6,132 nucleotides of DNA, taken from NCBI GenBank assembly GCA_021817915.1, contig JAKAFV010000028.1, forward strand, positions 1 through 6,132, read 5' to 3'. The first letter of the stretch is position 1. Each line of letters starts with the position of its first letter. Shown piece after piece: positions 1 through 5,441 of this stretch. The translations under genes were made by a program, and so were the position numbers. The notes under the pieces were generated by a model that was not told the origin of the DNA, made no database searches, and worked only from the letters and a program-made list of their open reading frames with translations. Origin of the DNA: a bacterium (GTDB lineage: Bacteria > Patescibacteriota > Minisyncoccia > UBA6257 > UBA9933).

Positions 1-363
1 CCCTAAAAATAATTTGTAGAGTGCGTCGTCGAGCGACACTCCACAAATTCCACAGAAGCACTCCAGCATAATAAATGTGCTTCTGTCGGGCAAAGGGATT
101 CTAATTTCAACCCCCTTATCGTCGGGCAACCCCGACAATTTTTTTATTTCCGAGAGGATTAAATTTATTTTTTCCTCTCTCTCTTCCTTTTGCTGAATTT
201 CTGCAGCATTTATGCGTGCCATGCCGGCACGCCAATTGTAACTCCCGTCGCGGGAGTGGTATAAGGAGTCAAACCCACACTTCGGGCACCCCTCAGAATT
301 TAAATCCCTATCGTGGAACATATTTACCCCACAATAGGGACAGGGATAAAAACTATTTTTCAT
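1..363 (-). CDS. Zinc-ribbon protein of unknown function, C-terminus beyond the window
   Basis: This frame stays open for 121 codons from ATG 363-361 to the window edge, so the 3' end is missing. The N-terminus has two knuckles, CPYCG at residues 8-12 and CPKCG at 26-30, the usual spacing of a zinc ribbon. A charged stretch at about 56-76 (QQKEEREEK, then LILSEIKKL) may be a short amphipathic helix or coiled coil. A further cysteine group, CFCGIC, lies at 102-107 and might bind a second metal. The start is well supported: AAGGAGG stands 8 nt upstream (372-378), and the ATG overlaps the stop of the preceding small membrane gene as ATGA. The two genes are therefore probably made together from one mRNA. 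I do not recognise the family. A regulatory or nucleic-acid-binding role would be a guess from the ribbon alone. Confidence 0.8.
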   Translation of the reverse strand, partial: MKNSFYPCPYCGVNMFHDRDLNSEGCPKCGFDSLYHSRDGSYNWRAGMARINAAEIQQKEEREEKINLILSEIKKLSGLPDDKGVEIRIPLPDRSTFIMLECFCGICGVSLDDALYKLFLG

Positions 364-542
364 AGTCTCATCCTCCTTATCGCCCATGCCATAACATGGA
401 CGATTAAAAATGCGCTCAAGGCAGCTGCCACTATCGAAAGTGGCCAGCTCCCTGCGACTGGACCATCGCCATAATAACCGACGATGGTCAAAACAACCGA
501 AATAATAAGAGAGGCAGCCTTTAAAATTTTAGGGATTTTCAT
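360..542 (-). CDS. Small two-helix membrane protein, function unknown
   Basis: The product is 60 residues long. Two hydrophobic segments are visible, about 8-24 (AASLIISVVLTIVGYYG) and 33-54 (WPLSIVAAALSAFLIVHVMA region), joined by a short Gly/Pro loop (GDGPVAGS). The C-terminus is basic (RRMRL), which suggests a helical hairpin with both ends in the cytoplasm. Reality is supported by a strong SD (AGGAGG, 549-554) 6 nt before the ATG, and by the ATGA overlap with the downstream zinc-ribbon gene. The two arginine codons near the end (AGG AGG) also serve as that gene's SD. A near-consensus promoter lies about 145 nt upstream. I recognise no family. Small membrane partners paired with cytoplasmic zinc-ribbon proteins are common among uncharacterised operons, but nothing here fixes a role. 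Confidence 0.75.
   Translation of the reverse strand: MKIPKILKAASLIISVVLTIVGYYGDGPVAGSWPLSIVAAALSAFLIVHVMAWAIRRMRL
372..378 (-). promoter_or_regulatory. Shine-Dalgarno site of the zinc-ribbon gene
   Basis: On the minus strand the sequence reads AAGGAGG, 8 nt before ATG 363. It lies inside the last codons of the membrane gene, so it both fixes the zinc-ribbon start and indicates coupled translation. Confidence 0.75.
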
Positions 543-616
543 CTCTCTCCTCCTAACCCCGGCGTTCTAATAGACCGCCCGCGGGTTAAACCAATTTTCG
601 TTAACCGATTTCTCAT
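539..616 (-). CDS. Possible 25-codon leader peptide (uORF)
   Basis: An ATG at 616-614 opens a 25-codon frame with six arginines. It ends in TGA at 541-539, overlapping the ATG of the 60-residue membrane gene as ATGA, the same junction seen between the next two genes. The ATG sits in the loop of a 6-bp hairpin (599-604 with 619-624). No SD is visible before it, and the frame contains the downstream gene's own SD, which could explain its purine-rich 3' end. It may be a translationally coupled leader peptide or chance. Confidence 0.2.
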   Translation of the reverse strand: MRNRLTKIGLTRGRSIRTPGLGGER

Positions 617-687
617 GATTAACGGCGGGATGGCGCCCGGACAGATTTCAGGTTCTGCCACCTTCAAATTTTCAATGTTCCTTTAAT
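543..687 (-). promoter_or_regulatory. Structured 5' leader with competing hairpins
   Basis: From the predicted start at about 687 to the ATG at 542 the leader is about 145 nt. Visible pairings are CGTTAA 599-604 with TTAACG 619-624, GGTTAA 584-589 with TTAACC 601-606, CCGCC 575-579 with GGCGG 624-628, and the self-complementary CCCGCGGG at 578-585. The first two share bases 601-604, so they cannot form together. This is the layout expected of a switch or attenuator, but I match it to no known riboswitch. No clear U-tract terminator precedes the gene, so any control would more likely act on translation. The structures are short and may be incidental. Confidence 0.3.
549..554 (-). promoter_or_regulatory. 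Shine-Dalgarno site of the small membrane protein
   Basis: AGGAGG on the minus strand, 6 nt before ATG 542, is followed by a GAGAGAG run. It is a full match to the 16S anti-SD core. None of the plus-strand genes in the window has a comparable, properly spaced site. Confidence 0.75.
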
Positions 688-693
688 GAGTTT

Positions 694-722
694 ATTATAG
701 CATATTTTATAATCTTTGTCAA
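694..722 (-). promoter_or_regulatory. Consensus sigma-70 promoter, leftward
   Basis: On the minus strand TTGACA (717-722) is followed by 17 bp and TATAAT (694-699), with TGC directly before the -10 to make it an extended -10 element. All twelve hexamer bases match the consensus. The start point is predicted at about 687, an A on the minus strand. It would drive the membrane and zinc-ribbon genes. No gene lies between it and them, which fits. Confidence 0.85.
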
Positions 723-738
723 GCCAGGCCAGAAGACT

Positions 739-779
739 GAATTTAGCTTAATTTTAGCCAATATTAAAGCTGAAATTTC
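739..779. repeat. Imperfect inverted repeat (bulged hairpin)
   Basis: GAATTTAGCTT (739-749) pairs with the complement spread over 767-779 through AGCTT/AAGCT, TTT/AAA and GAA/TTC, with two single-base bulges at 772 and 776. The loop is 17 nt. This gives 11 base pairs in an AT-rich setting, so the support is moderate. Confidence 0.4.
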
Positions 780-787
780 ATATTTGT

Positions 788-801
788 TTCCCTTAAGGGA
801 A
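788..801. repeat. 14-bp perfect palindrome, possible operator
   Basis: TTCCCTTAAGGGAA is a perfect palindrome with no spacer, the form of a dimeric repressor site rather than a hairpin. It lies between the two divergent promoters, about 66 bp behind the leftward -35 and 150 bp before the mutase -10, somewhat far for direct repression. Confidence 0.35.
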
Positions 802-848
802 GCATCGCATTTACGCAACTTGCCAGAAATAATTTATCGCTAATAGAC

Positions 849-868
849 CGCTCTAACGCGTTAGAGCG
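849..868. repeat. 20-bp palindrome matching the right-end terminator hairpin
   Basis: CGCTCTAACGCGTTAGAGCG is a perfect palindrome followed on the plus strand by the T-rich run ATTTATTTATT. The 30-mer 849-878 matches 6077-6106 at 26 positions. One pair of the differences is compensatory: A-T at positions 8 and 13 of the stem here, T-A there. It looks like a rightward terminator, yet no plus-strand gene lies before it in this window. It may end a small RNA or be a dispersed hairpin element. Confidence 0.6.
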
Positions 869-882
869 ATTTATTTATTCGC

Positions 883-902
883 TGTTATGCGATAGCATAA
901 CA
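883..902. repeat. 8-bp hairpin upstream of the mutase promoter
   Basis: TGTTATGC and GCATAACA pair perfectly around the tetraloop GATA. It lies 48 bp before the TG of the mutase extended -10, so it is a possible regulator site or a second structural element next to the 849-868 palindrome. No T-run follows it. Confidence 0.45.
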
Positions 903-950
903 ATAACGCAATGAACATTCGGTAAAAAAAGTTTTTGTTTAAAGACTTTG

Positions 951-959
951 TGTTATAAT
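951..959 (+). promoter_or_regulatory. Extended -10 promoter giving a leaderless mutase mRNA
   Basis: TGTTATAAT is a perfect extended -10 (TGN followed by TATAAT at 954-959). No good -35 stands 16-18 bp upstream, which extended -10 promoters can tolerate. The start point falls at about 966, one base before the ATG at 967, so the mRNA should have no 5' leader. No SD precedes the ATG, which agrees. Confidence 0.7.
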
Positions 960-966
960 ATAAACA

Positions 967-2388
967 ATGAAAATAAATCCTTATATATTCAGGGGTTATG
1001 ACTTGCGGGGCGAAGTTGGCAAAGATTTAAACCCCGAAATAGCCGAACATCTCGGCAAAATTTTCGGAACAATGCTTAAGCGCCGCGGCCTTAATAAGGC
1101 CGTAATAAGCCGTGATTTCCGCGCCACAAGCCAAGAGTATAGCCAAGCCCTTATAAAAGGCCTTAATTTTACCGGCATAAACACCATAGATATAGGCATG
1201 GAACTTATCGGCACTTTTTACTGGGCGCAATATTTTTTAAATATTCCAACGGGAACGTATATCACCGCTTCTCACAATCCGGCGGAATATAACGGTTTTA
1301 AATTCGCCATCGGATTTTCGGAAACAATGATTGAAAAAGACATGCAACTCTTGAAAGAAATGTCTGAAAAAGACGATTTTGAAAAAGCGGAAATCCCCGG
1401 AATAAACGAGGGAAAAAGTATCCGCAAAGAATATTTCAATGATTTGCTAAAAAGGGTAAAATTCGGCAAAAAATTCAAAATTGTTATTGACCCGTCAAAT
1501 TCAACCGCGGGAGAAATTGCGCCTGAATTGCTTAAAAAGTTCGGCTATGAAGTCATAGAAAAAAATTGCACGCTTAACCCGTCTTTCCCGCTAGGAACGA
1601 TAGACCCAACCGAGATGAAAGTCGCCAAGCGCTTAAGCGAAGAAGTCGTAGAAGCAAAAGCCGATATCGGCTTTTCGTTTGACGCCGACGGCGATAGAAT
1701 AGGAATCGCGGACGAAAAAGGCGGAATAGTATGGAATGATATTTTAGTCGCGATTTTCGCCATGGCAGTTCTAAAAAAACATCCCGGCCAAACAATTATG
1801 TATAATTTCCTTTGCTCGAAAGCGGTAGAAGAAACAATTTTAAAAAATGGCGGCCAGCCGTTTATGTGGCGGGTTGGACACTCGGTCTTAAAAGCGAAAA
1901 ACCGGGAAGTAAAAGCCGCTTTCATAGGCGAACTTTCCGGCCACTTTTTCTTTTCCGCTGATTTTTATAATCACGACGATGGAATTTATTCAATGCTAAG
2001 TTTGCTCAACTATCTTTCCGAAACCGGTAAAACGCTTTCGGAAATTGTGTCTTTAATTCCTAAATATATTTCCAGCCCGGAAATTAAAGTCGGCTGTCCG
2101 GATAATTTAAAAGTTAAATTAATAGAAAAAATCAGTTTGAAAATTCCGCAAGATTTTCCTCAAGCGAAAATAATAAACAAAGAAATAACTGATGATGGAA
2201 TTCGCGCGGAGATGAAAAATTCAATGTTTGTCATAAGATATTCTCAAAATGGCCCTTATATTACGGTGAAATTTGAAGCAAAAGAACAAAAAAAATATAA
2301 CGAACTAAAAAAATACATCAGCGAACTGCTCCATTTCTATGAAGAAATTGATTGGAGCTTCGGAGTTAATATTGAAGACTTGGGTTGA
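967..2388 (+). CDS. Phosphomannomutase/phosphoglucomutase (ManB/AlgC-like, COG1109 family)
   Basis: A cytoplasmic alpha-D-phosphohexomutase of 473 residues, the usual length. It interconverts hexose 6-phosphate and 1-phosphate and so feeds GDP-mannose or UDP-glucose synthesis for surface glycans. The N-terminus (IFRGYDLRGEVGKDL) is typical of the family. The catalytic loop TASHNP is at 100-105 with phospho-Ser102. The metal loop DADGDR is at 239-244 (Asp239, Asp241, Asp243). The sugar-binding motif GELSGH at 321-326 is of the PMM/PGM type (GEMSGH) rather than the GlmM type (GEQSGH). The C-terminal phosphate loop is unusual: R424-Y-S-Q-N-G-P430 where relatives have RxSNTEP or RxSGTEP, so the glutamate is replaced by glycine, though Arg and Ser remain. 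The ATG directly follows an extended -10 box, so the mRNA is probably leaderless. It heads the plus-strand gene cluster, and its stop TGA lies 32 nt before the preferred ftsK start. Substrate preference cannot be read from sequence alone. Confidence 0.93.
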   Translation: MKINPYIFRGYDLRGEVGKDLNPEIAEHLGKIFGTMLKRRGLNKAVISRDFRATSQEYSQALIKGLNFTGINTIDIGMELIGTFYWAQYFLNIPTGTYITASHNPAEYNGFKFAIGFSETMIEKDMQLLKEMSEKDDFEKAEIPGINEGKSIRKEYFNDLLKRVKFGKKFKIVIDPSNSTAGEIAPELLKKFGYEVIEKNCTLNPSFPLGTIDPTEMKVAKRLSEEVVEAKADIGFSFDADGDRIGIADEKGGIVWNDILVAIFAMAVLKKHPGQTIMYNFLCSKAVEETILKNGGQPFMWRVGHSVLKAKNREVKAAFIGELSGHFFFSADFYNHDDGIYSMLSLLNYLSETGKTLSEIVSLIPKYISSPEIKVGCPDNLKVKLIEKISLKIPQDFPQAKIINKEITDDGIRAEMKNSMFVIRYSQNGPYITVKFEAKEQKKYNELKKYISELLHFYEEIDWSFGVNIEDLG

Positions 2389-2420
2389 AAAAATCTCTAA
2401 ATAGCTGTAAGATTACGGCA

Positions 2421-4553
2421 ATGTCCAAGAAAAACCGGCAAAAGAATTTTAAAAACTCCTCAAAAAAACGGTTTGAAGAAAAAAATTTTGAACCGCGCCT
2501 CAATTCCGAAACTAAAAAGAGCATTTTAGCTGTTGTTTTTTTAGGCGTCGCGGCGGTTTCAATTTTGGCAAGCTTTAATAACGCGGGCCCTCTCGGAAAT
2601 TTTTTATACAAAATTTTTGAAAACCTTTTCGGCTGGGGCTACTATTTGTTGCCTCTCACATTTTTTATATTAAGCGGTTTTTTCTTTGCCTCGGAAAATC
2701 AAAAAATCCGCTCTATTACTTTTTTGGGAGCCGGGGTTTTTATTTTATCCGGCCTGGGATTAATTGACATCATTTCTCCCGGAAACGGAGGCTTTGTGGG
2801 AAACATTGCCGGCGCGGTGGAAATGCCGTTCGGCTATGCCGCTTCCATAATCATCATTGGAGTAATATTAATAGCCTCCTTGCTCGCCACATTTAACTTC
2901 CAAATAAAATTCAATCCGTTTAAAAAGAAAGTTGAAGACGAGGAAACCGAAGAAGACGAACAAATTTCAGCCGCCGTTGCCTTAGCCGGCGAACAGCAAA
3001 AGCCTGAACCGGAAAAACAAAAAACAAAAGACGAAACAAAAGAAATTGACGCGAAAGAGTTTGAGCAAAAATCATTTTCAAAATCCACCAATCTTAAAAC
3101 CGAACATTCAAAACTAAAAGCCAAAGGTTATATCGCTCCCCCGTTAGACCTCTTAAGGTCTTCCGTTGAAAAACCGACATCGGGCGATTTGCGGGCAAAC
3201 GCGAATATTATCAAAAGAACTTTGGAAAGCTTCGGCATTCCGGTTGAAATGGGAGAGATAAACATCGGGCCAAAAATCACCCGTTATACGCTAAAACCTG
3301 CCGAAGGCGTAAAACTTTCGCGCATCAGCGCTTTAAACCAAGACTTATCAATGGCATTAGCAGCGCACCCGATAAGAATAGAAGCGCCAATTCCCGGTAA
3401 ATCGCTTGTGGGAATTGAGGTGCCAAATAAAGCCAGCGCCGTGGTACGGCTCGGGAATTTGATGTCCTACCCCGATTTTTCAGGCTTCGGACCGCTGGGA
3501 TTTGTTTTAGGAAGGGACGTTAATGGTGAACCGATTTTCTCTGACATTGCCAAGCTCCCCCACTTATTAGTTGCCGGTACTACGGGCAGCGGAAAATCTA
3601 TTATGATTCATTCGCTTTTAGTTTCTCTTCTTTACCGCAATTCTCCCGAAACCTTACGGCTCATATTGATAGACCCAAAGCGCGTTGAACTTTCGCTTTA
3701 TCAAGGAATGCCTCATTTGGTAGCGCCCGTCATTACCGAACCGAAAAAAGCCCTTAGCGTTTTCAAATGGGCGATTAATGAAATGGACAGGCGCTATGAA
3801 ATATTCGTTAAAGCCGGCTCTCGGGATATTCAAAGCTATAATAAGAAAAAACCGGAAGAGCAATTGCCGTACATTTTAATTGCCGTTGATGAAATGGCTG
3901 ATTTGATGTTTTCTTACGGCCGTGAAGTTGAAGGTTCAATTGTCCGCCTGGCGCAAATGGCAAGGGCGACAGGCATTCACTTGGTGCTTTCAACTCAAAG
4001 GCCTTCTGTTGAAGTTATCACCGGCCTCATTAAGGCCAACATCAGCGCCAGAGTCGCGCTTCAATTGCCCAGCCAGATAGATTCACGGACAATTCTTGAT
4101 TCTGCCGGCGCGGAAAAACTTCTCGGCGGAGGAGATATGCTTTATATTTCTTCCGACTCTTCAAAACCAAGAAGAATTCAAGGCGCTTATATTTCCGAAG
4201 AAGAAGTTAAAAAAGTCACTGAATTTATCCGAGAAAATAACGAAGATTTTTGGTTCAAAGAAGACGCGCCGAATTTCGCGGAAAACGGCGAAAATGGAAA
4301 TGAACCAATAGGCGCGATTTCAATGGAGTCGTTAGACAAATTTTCTTCCGACAACGAAGATGATGACCTATTTGAAGACGCCGTTGAAACAGTCAGGCAA
4401 GCAAAAAAAGCTTCCGCTTCCCTTCTCCAGCGACGGCTGAAAGTGGGCTACGCGCGGGCCGCAAGGCTTCTTGATATTATGGAAACAAAAGGTATAATTG
4501 GCCCGGGAGACGGCGCGAAGCCGAGAGACGTATATTTAGATGACAATCAATAA
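2421..4553 (+). CDS. ftsK: DNA translocase FtsK/SpoIIIE
   Basis: A membrane-anchored, ATP-driven double-stranded DNA pump that clears the chromosome from the closing septum. From ATG 2421 it has 710 residues. A Lys-rich tail is followed by four membrane segments (about 34-52, 74-90, 98-119, 138-158), then a short acidic, charged linker (about 170-235), much shorter than in E. coli. The alpha domain (about 238-345) includes GPKITRYTL and PGKSLVGIEVPNK. In the RecA-like motor, Walker A GTTGSGKS is at 386-393, Walker B ILIAVDE ends at Asp490-Glu491, TQRPS is at 525-529 and DSRTILD begins at 554. After an acidic stretch, a winged-helix gamma domain (about 651-707, with ASASLLQRRLKVGYARAARL) should read polarised DNA sites. 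A TTG at 2385 overlapping the mutase stop (TTGA) would add 12 residues. I prefer the ATG because MSKKNRQKN resembles the Lys-rich N-termini of relatives; neither start has a clear SD. The 3' end overlaps the next gene by 14 nt. Confidence 0.95.
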   Translation: MSKKNRQKNFKNSSKKRFEEKNFEPRLNSETKKSILAVVFLGVAAVSILASFNNAGPLGNFLYKIFENLFGWGYYLLPLTFFILSGFFFASENQKIRSITFLGAGVFILSGLGLIDIISPGNGGFVGNIAGAVEMPFGYAASIIIIGVILIASLLATFNFQIKFNPFKKKVEDEETEEDEQISAAVALAGEQQKPEPEKQKTKDETKEIDAKEFEQKSFSKSTNLKTEHSKLKAKGYIAPPLDLLRSSVEKPTSGDLRANANIIKRTLESFGIPVEMGEINIGPKITRYTLKPAEGVKLSRISALNQDLSMALAAHPIRIEAPIPGKSLVGIEVPNKASAVVRLGNLMSYPDFSGFGPLGFVLGRDVNGEPIFSDIAKLPHLLVAGTTGSGKSIMIHSLLVSLLYRNSPETLRLILIDPKRVELSLYQGMPHLVAPVITEPKKALSVFKWAINEMDRRYEIFVKAGSRDIQSYNKKKPEEQLPYILIAVDEMADLMFSYGREVEGSIVRLAQMARATGIHLVLSTQRPSVEVITGLIKANISARVALQLPSQIDSRTILDSAGAEKLLGGGDMLYISSDSSKPRRIQGAYISEEEVKKVTEFIRENNEDFWFKEDAPNFAENGENGNEPIGAISMESLDKFSSDNEDDDLFEDAVETVRQAKKASASLLQRRLKVGYARAARLLDIMETKGIIGPGDGAKPRDVYLDDNQ

Positions 4554-5211
4554 CGAATTTAAAAGCTTAAAAGAAATTTTTAACGAAGCCTTGGAGCTCC
4601 GCAATTTAGACGTGAAAAAACTTTCAGAAATGACCGATATTCCCGTTCATTATCTGTCCGCTCTTTCTTCTGGAGACCCGAGAAAACTTCCCGCAAGTCC
4701 TTACGTGCGCGGATATTTATCAAAAATCGCCGATATTTTGAAAATAGACGTTAATTCCCTTTTAGAAGCGTATAAACAAGAAACGTTGCTCTGGCCGGCT
4801 AAAAGTTCCGGGCCGGAAGACAAGCTTCCGCCGAACCGCTTTGCCTTAAAAAGCAAACGGAAAATCACCGTTATAGCCGCTGCCGTTGCCGGAGTTTTAG
4901 CAATTTTGATTTTTTTAGCTTTCCAATTCAGCGGATTTTTAGGCAATCCTCAAATAGAAATAACAAATCCCGTAGAAAATGAAACTATCGTAGCCAGTCC
5001 AACGATTAAACTTGCCGGAATAATAAATCCGCAAGACAAATTGACAATAAACAACGAGGAAATATTGGCGAAAAGCGATGGCAGATTTGAAAAAGATTTT
5101 TCACTCCAGCCCGGCCCAAACGCGGTAGAATTTAAAGTTAAAAGATTTTTAGGCAAAGAGGTAATAGTCACCAAAATAATAACCTACCAGCCGGAAACTG
5201 TTACGGAATAA
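4540..5211 (+). CDS. RodZ-like membrane protein with N-terminal helix-turn-helix
   Basis: A 223-residue protein with the RodZ layout. A cytoplasmic helix-turn-helix of the HTH_25 type spans about 9-80, with the signature LPASPYVRGYLSKIADIL (50-67). A basic stretch (KSKRK, 104-108) precedes one membrane helix (about 109-131). An outer domain of about 80 residues (137-217) is rich in beta-strand patterns (IEITNP, TIKLAG, VEFKVKR) and resembles the glucodextranase-B/Ig-like domains often found at the C-terminus of such proteins. In RodZ this HTH binds the actin MreB and links it to the wall synthesis machinery rather than acting as a repressor. Whether MreB exists here is not visible. The ATG lies within the ftsK 3' end (14-nt overlap) without an SD, so translation is probably coupled to ftsK. 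The division or cell-shape role is inferred from architecture and neighbours; a membrane-bound regulator is the alternative. Confidence 0.8.
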   Translation: MTINNEFKSLKEIFNEALELRNLDVKKLSEMTDIPVHYLSALSSGDPRKLPASPYVRGYLSKIADILKIDVNSLLEAYKQETLLWPAKSSGPEDKLPPNRFALKSKRKITVIAAAVAGVLAILIFLAFQFSGFLGNPQIEITNPVENETIVASPTIKLAGIINPQDKLTINNEEILAKSDGRFEKDFSLQPGPNAVEFKVKRFLGKEVIVTKIITYQPETVTE

Positions 5212-5218
5212 GATGCCC

Positions 5219-5441
5219 AGTAATTCAACTTCAACGATGTTCTTTCGGGTTGTGAGTTAATAATAAAGATATAGAGCATTAAGTTGAATATATTGGCGAT
5301 TGTCAGAAAAAGTCCAAAAGAACATAACGTAGGCAAAAATTTTCAATAAAACAAAAGATTATTAATTAAAGATATTATTAATAAAACTTCAAAATAAGCA
5401 TAATTTCACATAAAATTTTTGCCATTTGAAGTTGAATTACT
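5219..5441. repeat. Nested inverted repeats forming a possible three-way junction
   Basis: Outer arms of 16 bp pair perfectly: 5219-5234 (AGTAATTCAACTTCAA) with 5426-5441. Inside them two branches fit without crossing. ATGTTCTTT 5237-5245 pairs with AAAGAACAT 5317-5325. GGCAAAAATTTT 5332-5343 pairs with AAAATTTTTGCC 5412-5423, and encloses a further hairpin TTATTAAT 5359-5366 with ATTAATAA 5377-5384. Only 2, 6 and 2 nt join the three stems. The spacer is very AT-rich and has no ORF of note. The right outer arm ends 4 nt before the PAP2 ATG. It could be a structured leader RNA, or a small non-autonomous mobile element with terminal inverted repeats. No target-site duplication longer than the uninformative TA is visible. 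Confidence 0.55.
5300..5328 (+). promoter_or_regulatory. Possible promoter for the PAP2 gene
   Basis: TTGTCA (5300-5305) and CATAAC (5323-5328) stand exactly 17 bp apart, matching the consensus at 5/6 and 4/6 positions. The start would be near 5335, leaving a leader of about 110 nt that contains the 5332-5423 hairpin. CATAAT at 5399-5404 is another possible -10 but lacks a -35. In such AT-rich DNA this is weak evidence. Confidence 0.3.

Larger units (their letters stand above)
720..878 (+). ncRNA. Speculative small RNA between the divergent promoters
   Basis: A plus-strand TATAAT at 708-713 (inside the spacer of the leftward promoter) could start a transcript near 720, although no good -35 precedes it. 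The stretch ends with a terminator-like hairpin and T-rich tail at 849-878, and it contains the bulged hairpin 739-779 and the palindrome 788-801. An RNA of about 160 nt would explain a terminator that has no upstream gene. I match it to no RNA family. Confidence 0.15.
543..966. other. Divergent intergenic region of 424 bp
   Basis: No convincing protein gene fills this gap apart from the weak leader ORF at 539-616. It holds the leader and promoter of the leftward unit (543-722), four inverted repeats between 739 and 902, and the extended -10 of the mutase gene (951-959). The 12-mer CTAATAGACCGC occurs twice, at 567-578 and 840-851, each time running into a GC-rich palindrome. The roughly 200 bp between the two promoters is more than promoter function alone needs, so it may hold a small RNA or operators. 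Confidence 0.7.

Noticed and set aside
17..52. GC-rich imperfect inverted repeat near the left edge (GAGTG...CACTC)
   Set aside because: It lies inside the open zinc-ribbon frame, needs a 2-nt bulge, and has no terminator tail.
543..687. Known riboswitch, tRNA, SRP RNA or tmRNA in the leftward leader
   Set aside because: I compared the GC-rich stretches by eye with remembered consensus cores (fluoride, preQ1, ykkC types, SRP and tmRNA ends) and found no match.
1086..1100. Hairpin GGCCTT-AAT-AAGGCC within the mutase gene
   Set aside because: It is short and lies in conserved coding sequence, followed by no T-run. It is most likely a by-product of codon choice.
1545..1925. 126-codon minus-strand frame within the mutase gene
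   Set aside because: It lies wholly opposite a clearly functional coding sequence, has no SD, and shows no domain-like pattern. The same applies to the other opposite-strand frames in the four plus-strand genes.
2385..2420. TTG start of ftsK overlapping the mutase stop as TTGA
   Set aside because: The overlap is attractive, but there is no SD, TTG is a rare start, and the extra residues (KKSLNSCKITA) look unlike FtsK N-termini. ATG 2421 is preferred. The TTG is kept only as an alternative.
4096..4311. 71-codon plus-strand frame within ftsK
   Set aside because: It overlaps the conserved end of the ATPase domain in another frame and shows no recognisable features.
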